Assembly (NCBI GenBank): GCA_030612095.1
Contig: JAUWOO010000026.1
Span: 1 to 15,083, forward strand
Direction of reading: 5' to 3'
Source of the DNA: Thermoplasmatota archaeon
GTDB lineage: Archaea > Thermoplasmatota > E2 > DHVEG-1
Length of the DNA: 15,083 bases
This document shows, in pieces, positions 1 to 7,417 of the stretch. A program made the translations under genes and the position numbers. Position 1 is the first letter of the stretch. Each line of letters opens with the position of its first letter. The notes below the pieces were generated by a model. The model was not told the origin of the DNA, made no database searches, and saw only the letters and a list, made by a program, of their open reading frames with translations.

Positions 1-1
1 A

Positions 2-1078
2 TATCTGGATAGTAGTTATTATGTTAATTTTGATGACGAGCGTTTCGTCAATTTCACCGTTGATGATTTTCAAATGCTTTATGAAATTTTGATTGAACTT
101 TTTGGTGATAATGACATATTCTTTTTTGATGAAATCCAGAATATACGTGGATGGGAGAGGTTTGTACGAAGGCTCTATGAATCTGGTAAAAAAATCCATA
201 TTACCGGATCAAACGCAAGTATGCTCAGTAGAGAGCTGGGGACACATCTTACTGGCAGGCATATCACTTTTTCCCTCTATCCATTTTCGTTCAAGGAGTT
301 TTTACGATTCAAAAAATATGATTATTCTAAACTCGATAGATTAACAACTAAGCAAAAAAGTACATTGAAAAGATTTTTTAACGAATATCTGGAGAAAGGA
401 GGATTTCCGGAGTATTTACAAACTGAAAAAACAGAATATTTGAAAACTGTGTATGAGAACATATTATTTCGAGACATTATAACTCGATACCATCTTCCCC
501 ATGAGAAACCAATCAAGGAAGTTGTTTTTTTTGCTGTAAGCAACATAGGGAAAGAAATTAGCTTTAATAATCTAAGAAAATTAACAAATCTCACAAGTGC
601 CACCACAATCCGAGAATATTTTGAGTACCTGGAAAATAGTTATCTTACATTTTTAATTCCAAGATACAGCCCGTCCCTTAAAAAACAATTGTATTATAAT
701 AAAAAAGTATATTTCATCGATACTGCAATGGCAAAGATACTGGGATTCAGAACCAGTGAGGATATAGGAGGGATATTAGAAAACATTGTCTTTCTACATC
801 TTAAAGGAAAGAATAAAGAAATTTATTTTCATAAGGATAAATATGAATGTGATTTTATCATAAGAGATGGCATCAACATCACCAAAGCAATTCAGGTTAC
901 GCGAAGTTTAAACGATAACAAGAAAAGAGAGATGAATGGATTACTTGAGGCCTTGCAGACATATAAACTAAAAGAAGGATTGATTCTTACATTAGATTGC
1001 GAAGATAAAATTGTTGAAGATAAGAAAAAAATCATAATCAAACCAGTTTGGAAATGGCTATTGGAGCGGGGACAGTAG
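2..1078 (+). CDS. AAA ATPase with DUF4143-type C-terminal domain, 5' end outside window
   Basis: The frame is open from base 2 through the Met codon at 74 with good protein sequence (YLDSSYYVNFDDERF), so the gene starts left of the window and 74 is an internal Met. The Walker A region is missing with the cut-off N-terminus. What remains is a Walker B-like FFFDEIQNI, a sensor-like HITGSNASML, the family motif LTGRHITFSLYPFSFKEF, then a C-terminal part with ENIVFLHL and YECDFIIRDG. These last motifs resemble the PD-(D/E)xK nuclease-like fold described for DUF4143 proteins; the usual E-x-K position reads Q-V-T, so nuclease activity is doubtful. The family (AAA_14 plus DUF4143) is widespread in archaea and bacteria, often in several copies, and its function is poorly known. 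The next gene converges from the other strand, so this is the last gene of its transcript. Confidence 0.85.
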   Translation, partial: YLDSSYYVNFDDERFVNFTVDDFQMLYEILIELFGDNDIFFFDEIQNIRGWERFVRRLYESGKKIHITGSNASMLSRELGTHLTGRHITFSLYPFSFKEFLRFKKYDYSKLDRLTTKQKSTLKRFFNEYLEKGGFPEYLQTEKTEYLKTVYENILFRDIITRYHLPHEKPIKEVVFFAVSNIGKEISFNNLRKLTNLTSATTIREYFEYLENSYLTFLIPRYSPSLKKQLYYNKKVYFIDTAMAKILGFRTSEDIGGILENIVFLHLKGKNKEIYFHKDKYECDFIIRDGINITKAIQVTRSLNDNKKREMNGLLEALQTYKLKEGLILTLDCEDKIVEDKKKIIIKPVWKWLLERGQ

Positions 1079-1101
1079 AGGTAACAACAAATGGAATCTG
1101 A

Positions 1102-1191
1102 GGGATCTATTTCCTTAATAGTTGGTCATTTTGGGCTGGTGCAAAAGAGTTGGCAAGAGAAATGTCATATAATATCCGAAAAGCAAAATAA
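1102..1191 (+). other. possible protein-coding remnant between convergent genes
   Basis: The + strand frame starting GGG at 1102 and ending TAA at 1189-1191 reads GIYFLNSWSFWAGAKELAR followed by EMSYNIRKAK. It has an amphipathic, protein-like composition but no start codon near its left end; a TGA sits at 1099-1101. It may be the tail of a decayed gene, or chance. An overlapping ATG ORF at 1091 reads MESEGSISLIVGHFGLVQ and is less convincing. Confidence 0.2.
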
Positions 1192-1195
1192 ATCT

Positions 1196-2401
1196 TTACA
1201 AAATTTTTGACTTTGACCTGATTTCCCCTTCTGCTGTTGCACCTAAGCCAATAAAAACATTATTACCGATCATAGTACCAACATTTGTCATTGAATTGAT
1301 GCCTGTCTGTACGTTGTCCCCCATAATTACACCAAGTTTTCTTCTCTTCGTATCATGTTTTTTACCATTTAAAATAACCTTGATATTCCTCTTATCGAGC
1401 CGCAGATTTGCTATCTTTGTTCCAGCTCCTAAATTACAACGTTCGCCTATAACCGAATCGCCAACATAATTCTGATGGGGAACATTGCTACTATCCATAA
1501 TTATTGAGTTTTTAATTTCGCATGCATTACCTACATGACAACTGTTACCAATAGATGTATATGGTCTTATGTAGCAGTTTGGCCCGATTTTACAATCACT
1601 ACCTATTACAACTGGCCCTTCAATATGGCTACCAGGTAAAATCTTGCTATTTTTACCAACAATAACAGTCTCAGTTAAGGTAGCGTTTTCACTTATGTCT
1701 CCCTCTATTCGTCCTTCCGATTTTTTTAATATTTCCTCATTTGCATCAAGCAGATGCCAAGGATAAACAACATCTCTCCATTCTTTTAGAAAAATGCCCT
1801 CCATGCTTTCCTCTTTAATAAGCAGATTTATAGAATCAGTAATTTCATATTCGCCTCGTGGGGATTTCCCAGTTTTATGAATATAACCAAAGATGTTGCT
1901 ATCAAAATGGTAGATGCCCGCATTGATAACATTGGAAATAGGATTCTCCATCTTTTCATGGATTTGAACAATGCGTTTTCCCTCTAATTTAACAATTCCA
2001 TACTCTTTTGCATTCTCGACTTCAACAAGCCCCATACTCATTTTGTTCTTAGCAATATTTTGAAAATCTTCTTTACCAAAAATAGTGTCCCCACACAATA
2101 CGATAAAATCATCAACAAAATTCTCAGCCGTTTCAATAGCATGAGCCGTTCCAAGAGCCTTTCCTTGATTCACATAATCAATAGAAACATTCCAATTTGT
2201 GCCATCACCAAAGTAGTTTCGCACCATTTCTGATTTATATCCGACAATAAAAACAAATTCAGTAAGACCGGCATCTATAGCATTCAATAAATTCCATTAC
2301 AAAATAGGTTTATTTGCGATCGGAAGCATAACTTTAGGCCGAGTAAAAGTTAGAGGGTGCATCCGTTTCCCTTCGCCCGCTGCAAGAATCACACATTTCA
2401 T
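1196..2401 (-). pseudogene. glmU: glmU-type bifunctional sugar-1-phosphate nucleotidylyltransferase/acetyltransferase (copy 1), interrupted by in-frame TAA
   Basis: The natural start is ATG at 2401-2399, after a GGAGATG Shine-Dalgarno element that overlaps the glmS stop. It gives MKCVILAAGEGKRMHPLT and RPKVMLPIANKPIL, the nucleotidyltransferase signature, and is then cut by TAA at 2299-2297 (codon 35). The same frame continues to 1196 with WNLLNAIDAG, FIVGYKSEM, GTAHAIETAE and CGDTIFG, then left-handed beta-helix hexapeptides from about residue 230. Read through, it would be 401 residues, like its 395-residue paralogue at 4234. There the matching position is Glu (KPVLEY), so one GAA to TAA change explains the break. 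Restart at TTG 2287 would yield 363 residues lacking the NTP-binding loop, leaving perhaps only the acetyltransferase half. The intact enzyme would acetylate GlcN-1-P and form UDP-GlcNAc. Third gene of the glm operon. Confidence 0.85.
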
Positions 2402-2417
2402 TTTAGTAACACATCTC

Positions 2418-4232
2418 CTATTCAACAGTAACTGACTTCGCTAGATTTCTTGGTTTATCAATCGAGCAACCTCTCAGTTTTGCAACATGATACGCAAGAA
2501 GTTGAAGGATTACTGTAATAGAAACACAAGAAAGTAAACCTGTATTTGTTGGAAAACGCAACACAAAGTCAGCATGCTTTTCAATTTCAGTATCTTTCTC
2601 ATCTGCAATGGCAATAACCTGCGGCCCTCTTGCTTTTATCTCTCCAATGTTAGAAATGATTTTATCATATGTGGCATCCCTCGTAACTATTGCAACAACT
2701 GGGGTGTCTTTGGTAAGTAGAGCAAAGGGACCATGTTTGATCTCCCCAGCTGCAAAACCTTCAGCATGAATGTACGAAATCTCCTTGAGCTTTAACGCAC
2801 CCTCCAAGGACAGAGGATAGTTTACACCCCGACCTATGAAAAAAACAGAAGTTGCATCCTTTAGATGTTTGGCCATATCTGCAATTTTATCGCTTTGTGC
2901 CAATACCTGTCTAATTTGTCTTGGAATATCCTTAAGATTGCGTATGTAGCTATATATCTCATCAGACCCAAGTTCCTTTCGTATTGTAGCAATTTTTAAA
3001 GCAATTAACAAAAGACTTAACATTTGAGAAGTGAATGTCTTCGTTGCAGCAACACCAATCTCAGGGCCACATTGAGTCAGTACAAATCCATCCGCAATTC
3101 TAGTTGCAGTACTTCCGATGACGTTTGTAACAACAATCGTTCTACTACCTGCATTCTTTGCTTTTTTCAAAGCACCGAGCGTATCAGCAGTTTCGCCGGA
3201 TTGTGTTATAAAAACAACAAGTGATGATCTATCTTTAGTTCCAAAGTATCGATATTCGGAGGATATCTCTACAAACACTGGAATATTTGTTATTTTTTCT
3301 ATGAGATATTTTCCAACCATTCCAGAGTACAATGATGTTCCGCATGCAACAATATGAATGGAATCGATGGTATCATTGAGCAAACTTTCCACCTTATCTG
3401 GCAACTCTATTGATCTATCTATCTCCGATACTCGCCCACGTAAGACCCGTTGAACAGAATCGGATTGCTCATAAATTTCCTTTAACATAAAGTGAGGGAA
3501 ACCAGATTTTTTAGCATCGTTAAAATCCCATTCTATTATATTTTCCTCTTTTTGTATCTCGGCATCACTCTTATCAAAGATATGGATTGAATCTTTTGTG
3601 ACAATACAAAATTCCCCATCGTCTAAATAAAGAACCCTGTTTGTAAACTTCAAAAGAGCCGTTACATCTGATGCAAGAAAGTTTTCATTGTCTCCAACTC
3701 CGATAATAAGTGGGCTTTCATTTCTCGCACCAACAAGTTTTTCTGGTTCATCTTCACAAATAGCAACAAAAGCGAATGATCCTTTGATTTTTTTAATAGA
3801 GGAAAAAACTGCTTTCTCTAAATTACCTTTGTATTCATCTTCGATTAAATGAGCAATAATTTCTGAGTCCGTTTGTGAGGTAAATGTATGCCCTTTTGCC
3901 TCTAATTCTTCTCGAAGGACTCTGAAATTTTCAATAATACCATTATGGACTATGGCAATCTTTTTATCACAACTGAGATGAGGATGAGCATTCTCTTTAC
4001 TTACCTTTCCATGAGTGGCCCATCTTGTGTGACCAATTCCGATATTTCCTTTTATTTTTGGTATAGTATATTGTAACGCTTCTATCTCTCCAACATCTTT
4101 GAACGTCTGCAATTTTTCATCTATTATTCCAATGCCTGCTGAATCGTATCCTCTGTATTCTAGTCGTTTCAAACTCTCGATAAGTACATCATTTGCTGCT
4201 CTATGGCCCGTGTAACCAATTATTCCACACAA
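2418..4232 (-). CDS. glmS: glutamine--fructose-6-phosphate aminotransferase (isomerizing)
   Basis: Cytoplasmic enzyme converting fructose-6-phosphate plus glutamine to glucosamine-6-phosphate, the committed step to UDP-GlcNAc. The 604 residues match the usual family length. The N-terminal glutaminase domain begins MCGIIGYTG, with Cys2 as nucleophile after Met removal, followed by GHTRWATHG and a HNGIIENF motif. Two SIS sugar-isomerase domains follow (CGTSLYSGM, ITQSGETADT; FFIGRGVNYPLSLEGALKLK, GEIKHGPFALL), and the tail DKPRNLAKSVTVE is the canonical C-terminus. The start is a TTG at 4232-4230. It is the only choice that places Cys at position 2, and an AGTGAT element sits about five bases upstream. 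It lies one base after the stop of the upstream glmU copy 2, so the two are surely co-transcribed and probably translationally coupled. Confidence 0.97.
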   Translation of the reverse strand: MCGIIGYTGHRAANDVLIESLKRLEYRGYDSAGIGIIDEKLQTFKDVGEIEALQYTIPKIKGNIGIGHTRWATHGKVSKENAHPHLSCDKKIAIVHNGIIENFRVLREELEAKGHTFTSQTDSEIIAHLIEDEYKGNLEKAVFSSIKKIKGSFAFVAICEDEPEKLVGARNESPLIIGVGDNENFLASDVTALLKFTNRVLYLDDGEFCIVTKDSIHIFDKSDAEIQKEENIIEWDFNDAKKSGFPHFMLKEIYEQSDSVQRVLRGRVSEIDRSIELPDKVESLLNDTIDSIHIVACGTSLYSGMVGKYLIEKITNIPVFVEISSEYRYFGTKDRSSLVVFITQSGETADTLGALKKAKNAGSRTIVVTNVIGSTATRIADGFVLTQCGPEIGVAATKTFTSQMLSLLLIALKIATIRKELGSDEIYSYIRNLKDIPRQIRQVLAQSDKIADMAKHLKDATSVFFIGRGVNYPLSLEGALKLKEISYIHAEGFAAGEIKHGPFALLTKDTPVVAIVTRDATYDKIISNIGEIKARGPQVIAIADEKDTEIEKHADFVLRFPTNTGLLSCVSITVILQLLAYHVAKLRGCSIDKPRNLAKSVTVE

Positions 4233-4233
4233 T

Positions 4234-5421
4234 TCACATCACTTTACTATTGCTTGAGACGTTCTTTATGATTCTGTTCATGGAACCAAGGGTACATCTA
4301 GTTCCAATAATCTTTCCCGGGTCGATAACGACATGGCTTCCAATGCTACAGTCAGCTCCAACGATTGCTCCAATGTCTTCCAATTTTTTAAACTCGCCTT
4401 CTACTTCCATAGTTGATTTTCCTGCCGTACTTGAAAAATTATGTTTCATTGTGCTCCCTCTGCCAATAATGCAATGGGAAATAAACGAATTAGACCCTAT
4501 ATGTACATCACTCATAATGATGCTGTTTCTAATTTCACTAAAGGGATGAATAACAGAATTATCGCCTATGGCTGTTGATGGAAAGATGCAGGCATTAGGG
4601 CCAATCTCACAGCCATCCCCAATAATAACAGGACCAACAATATAACATCCAGAGTAAATAGTAGTATTGTTTCCGATAGAAACTCTACCTTTTAAGGTAA
4701 CTCCCTTTTCTATGCTTCCTCCAAGAGATGATGGGACACTATGAGCCATAGTCTCGTTAATGCTAAGGAAATCCCATGGGTAGGCGATGTCCATCCATAA
4801 ATCCGCAAGTATTGTACTTATTTTTTTGCCTTGTTCAATAGCCGATTGAATAACCGAAGAAAGAGAATAATCCCCCAGAGATATCACATTCTCGATAGTG
4901 TTAAATATAGAAGGCGAAAATTTGTATATTCCTGTTGATACAAATCTTTTTAAATTTTCATTAGGAGGTTTCTCAACAAGCTCTTTTAGAATGTTTTTTT
5001 CTGCAGTTACTACACCATATTTTGAGGGGTATGGAGTTTCTTTCACCAACATAGAATATTCTGATTCATTGTGTATCAACTTAGAGATACTCTTCTGATC
5101 AATTATGTTATCTCCAGATAAAACAATGAATGGTTCATTAATGTGTTTTTTAGCCTGCAACAATGCATGAGCTGTCCCCAATTGTTTATCCTGTACAACG
5201 TATATAACATCGACTCCTTCATATTCTTTAAAATACTCCATTATAACTTCCTTTTTGTAACCAACAACGACTACAATCTCATCTATCCCGCTGTTTTTAA
5301 CGGCATCAAAAACATACTCCAATACAGGCTTATTAGCAACAGGTAACATCACCTTTGGCATGGTTTCAGTAAGCGGACGTAATCTTCTTCCCTCACCTGC
5401 AGCAAGAATTACAGCTTTCAT
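4234..5421 (-). CDS. glmU: bifunctional sugar-1-phosphate nucleotidylyltransferase/acetyltransferase (copy 2, intact)
   Basis: 395-residue archaeal GlmU-type enzyme, expected to acetylate glucosamine-1-phosphate and couple the product to UTP, giving UDP-GlcNAc. The N-terminal half has the nucleotidyltransferase signature (LAAGEGRRLRPLTETMPK), VVVGYKKEV, QLGTAHALL and a metal-site-type SGDNI. From about residue 230 it is a left-handed beta-helix of hexapeptide repeats (VSIGNNTTIY, VIIGDGCEIGPNACI, IGSNSFISHCIIG). I chose ATG 5421 rather than ATG 5433 because GGAGAT at 5431-5426 is well spaced for 5421 and would lie inside the coding region if 5433 were used. First gene of the operon with glmS and glmU copy 1. 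Some archaeal homologues use glucose- or galactosamine-1-phosphate, so the exact sugar is not fixed by sequence. Confidence 0.92.
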   Translation of the reverse strand: MKAVILAAGEGRRLRPLTETMPKVMLPVANKPVLEYVFDAVKNSGIDEIVVVVGYKKEVIMEYFKEYEGVDVIYVVQDKQLGTAHALLQAKKHINEPFIVLSGDNIIDQKSISKLIHNESEYSMLVKETPYPSKYGVVTAEKNILKELVEKPPNENLKRFVSTGIYKFSPSIFNTIENVISLGDYSLSSVIQSAIEQGKKISTILADLWMDIAYPWDFLSINETMAHSVPSSLGGSIEKGVTLKGRVSIGNNTTIYSGCYIVGPVIIGDGCEIGPNACIFPSTAIGDNSVIHPFSEIRNSIIMSDVHIGSNSFISHCIIGRGSTMKHNFSSTAGKSTMEVEGEFKKLEDIGAIVGADCSIGSHVVIDPGKIIGTRCTLGSMNRIIKNVSSNSKVM

Positions 5422-5547
5422 TAAGATCTCCATCCAAGTGTAAGCTTGATTCGTCTATTTTATCTTTACTAACTGTTTTTATTTCTAAAAGTTATGTTGT
5501 GCATGTTTTTTTCTTGTAGAAGCATTGAGCACATATAGAAACTTTAT

Positions 5548-5557
5548 CCTATAAATC
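5548..5557 (-). promoter_or_regulatory. candidate TATA box for the glm operon
   Basis: On the - strand this reads GATTTATAGG, preceded by AT-rich AAATT that could serve as a BRE. It lies about 130 bases upstream of the first glm start, which would mean a leader near 100 nt, so a closer AT-rich element (for example near 5485) could be the real one. Confidence 0.3.
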
Positions 5558-5564
5558 AATTTAG

Positions 5565-5570
5565 AAAAAA
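5565..5570 (-). terminator. T-tract terminator after hepT
   Basis: Six T residues on the - strand start directly after the hepT TAG stop (5573-5571). Archaeal RNA polymerase commonly terminates at such U-tracts without a hairpin. The position between two same-strand units fits separation of the mntA-hepT transcript from the glm operon. Confidence 0.35.
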
Positions 5571-5984
5571 CTAGGAAATCACGTTTTTTATCTCTTCAAA
5601 TATCATGTGAAAATCGTTCAAACCATTCTTTATGTTACTGTAGGCTATGTCATCATCTAATGCTCCGTATCGGTGAACGAGATGATTCCTAAAACCTTTC
5701 ATCTGTTTTATTATCTCTATAACATTCCCCTTCATCACCTTTGAATCTTGAAGTTCTTTTAACATGTCATCATCACTACTTGGAACTCTTAACTCCTCAT
5801 CTTTCAAAATGATAGCACATATATCCAGAATGTTCTGTATGGCAAATTCAATGTTTTTATAAATTCCATCTCGTTCAAGGCGCTCCATGGACTGGAATCC
5901 TTGAGGGGTTTCTGGTAGTTTTTCCTCCACAAGTTCAACGCTATCTTTCGCTTCAGCAAGTTTATGCAAAATTCTTTCATTCAT
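5571..5984 (-). CDS. hepT: HepT-like HEPN toxin RNase (DUF86)
   Basis: 137-residue HEPN-domain protein of the HepT/DUF86 family, the toxin of MntA-HepT modules; characterised members cleave RNA. The catalytic motif R-x4-H-x-Y is fully conserved as RNHLVHRY (Arg99, His104, Tyr106). The Tyr is the residue that partner MntA enzymes adenylylate in studied systems. The rest is predicted helical, as expected for HEPN. Its ATG overlaps the mntA stop in an ATGA, giving tight translational coupling. It ends in TAG followed by a T-tract. The motif is intact, so I expect a working toxin; the RNA target is unknown. Confidence 0.9.
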   Translation of the reverse strand: MNERILHKLAEAKDSVELVEEKLPETPQGFQSMERLERDGIYKNIEFAIQNILDICAIILKDEELRVPSSDDDMLKELQDSKVMKGNVIEIIKQMKGFRNHLVHRYGALDDDIAYSNIKNGLNDFHMIFEEIKNVIS

Positions 5985-6376
5985 AAAAACACATCTTCGA
6001 CACCGGTTTTTCCGTAAAGTATATATTTATACCTAGGTTCGAAATCGTTATACTCTTCTATCATTTTTCGTGAAATATCATGGACGAATTTTTTATCATC
6101 TGTATAGATAAGTTCACCTTTGAAAACATTCTTTTTTACATATAGGGGAAGTAATTGAAACATCTGAAGGTCATATTTATCCGGGAAAGAACCGATTATT
6201 TTGAACAGTAGTTTATGAAGTTCTTTTTTGTTCCCTACATCATAATAGAGACATATATCTGTATCGGATCTTTCAGTTACATTACCAGTAACCGAAGAAC
6301 CAAACAAATAAACGAATTTGAGTTTATCAAAACTGGGAAGGTTTTTCAATCTATCCAGAATTTTCTCTTTTTCCAT
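5981..6376 (-). CDS. mntA: MntA-like minimal nucleotidyltransferase antitoxin
   Basis: 131-residue minimal nucleotidyltransferase. The polymerase-beta-type motif G-S-x10-D-x-D is exact: FGSSVTGNVTERSDTDICLYY, with Gly26, Ser27, Asp38 and Asp40. In characterised MntA-HepT pairs this enzyme transfers AMP from ATP onto the Tyr of the HepT active-site motif and so disarms it. It is the first gene of a two-gene operon, upstream of hepT with a 4-base overlap. ATG 6376 has no clear Shine-Dalgarno element, so the message may be leaderless or nearly so. Such modules are typical of mobile gene pools, but no integrase or flanking repeat is visible. Confidence 0.9.
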   Translation of the reverse strand: MEKEKILDRLKNLPSFDKLKFVYLFGSSVTGNVTERSDTDICLYYDVGNKKELHKLLFKIIGSFPDKYDLQMFQLLPLYVKKNVFKGELIYTDDKKFVHDISRKMIEEYNDFEPRYKYILYGKTGVEDVFL

Positions 6377-6493
6377 TGTGTAGGTATTTGTAATAGATGT
6401 TAAAAAATTTTCGCATTAACTAGTCCGATACCAAGAAGAGGGTTTACTAAATGGACAGATTAGAATCATTATGCTTGCTGCGTAGATCAAAAC

Positions 6494-7351
6494 CTAATTA
6501 ACAAACAATATTGAATACCTGCATTTCTCTGCCATCTTTTTCTTAATGTTTTTAACAGGAAAACCTAAAATGTTTTTTTTCTTCTGCTCTCTGCCAACTA
6601 TTACTAGATTTGCCCCAATGCCTTCAGCAGCTTTAACGGTTTCTTTTTCCAAACCGCCTTTTACTAATCGAACATTTACCCCTTTTTCTCTCATTTTTTC
6701 AACGAAGTTCTCCCCAATAAAAATCAAGTCTTTTTCTGATTTTCTATCGGATCTTTGACCTGTTTCATCTACTTCCACACTATCCTCCATATCAACTACA
6801 TAAAGCATATGTAGGTCCCAACCCAAATCCTCAGAGAGTTTAACACTGAATTCAGGGACTTTCTGATTGGGCGCAAGATTAGAACAAACTGCAAGTATGG
6901 ATTTACCTTCACCATCAGATTCTATCCAAATTGGGACATTCACTTCATCTAAAAGACGGTAGTTAAGAATGCATCCTTTTTCAAAACCCATCAATACCAA
7001 ATCATAGTTATTCTCATCGAGTTCGCGTTTTACAACGTTGCTAAATTCCCCTTCCACAATTTTTTCTTTGAACGGAATTTCTTTATTTTTCAAAAAGAAT
7101 TTTGCATCATTTAAAATAATATTGTCTACCCTAAGTCTACTTTTCTTAATTATGTCGTTACTTGTCTCCAATCTATTATAGTGTGTTCTAAAAGAATCTG
7201 AAATTTTATCTGTTTGATGCAAGGTTTTCTCTTCTATTATGTAGATCAAATTTATCGTACTCTTAAATCTCTCGGCTAGAAAAACACTTCTTTCCAATAT
7301 TTTTTTTGAGTAAAACTCCGATGACACTGGAATTAATATATTCTCAAACAT
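6494..7351 (-). CDS. universal stress protein with two UspA domains
   Basis: 285 residues with two tandem Usp alpha/beta domains. The first begins MFENILIPVSSEFYSKKILE and runs to about residue 145. The second starts near KSILAVCSNL and includes LHMLYVVD, LVIVGREQ and a closing YSILFVN. Usp domains that bind ATP carry G-x2-G-x9-G-S/T; here the matching segment (VGREQKKKNILGFPVK) is degenerate, so nucleotide binding is uncertain. I prefer ATG 7351, the typical Usp N-terminus with GGTGG just upstream; an ATG at 7408 would add 19 unrelated residues. It is the last gene of the sulfation operon, right after the SLC13 transporter. UspA domains are often fused or adjacent to transporters, so a role in modulating uptake is a fair inference. 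Confidence 0.85.
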   Translation of the reverse strand: MFENILIPVSSEFYSKKILERSVFLAERFKSTINLIYIIEEKTLHQTDKISDSFRTHYNRLETSNDIIKKSRLRVDNIILNDAKFFLKNKEIPFKEKIVEGEFSNVVKRELDENNYDLVLMGFEKGCILNYRLLDEVNVPIWIESDGEGKSILAVCSNLAPNQKVPEFSVKLSEDLGWDLHMLYVVDMEDSVEVDETGQRSDRKSEKDLIFIGENFVEKMREKGVNVRLVKGGLEKETVKAAEGIGANLVIVGREQKKKNILGFPVKNIKKKMAEKCRYSILFVN

Positions 7352-7417
7352 AATCCACCAATCTCTACTAATAACCCCTTTTGAATTTTTCATAGCACAT
7401 TCTAACATATATATCTT

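Noticed and set aside
322..606. 94-residue ORF on the - strand
   Set aside because: Lies fully inside the ATPase gene; no protein-like pattern beyond the antisense of a conserved domain.
4193..4549. 118-residue ORF on the + strand across the glmU copy 2 and glmS junction
   Set aside because: Antisense to two strongly supported genes, with no motif and no ribosome-binding site seen.
5571..6376. Mobile-element boundaries around the MntA-HepT pair
   Set aside because: No integrase, transposase, tRNA or matching direct repeats found on either side.
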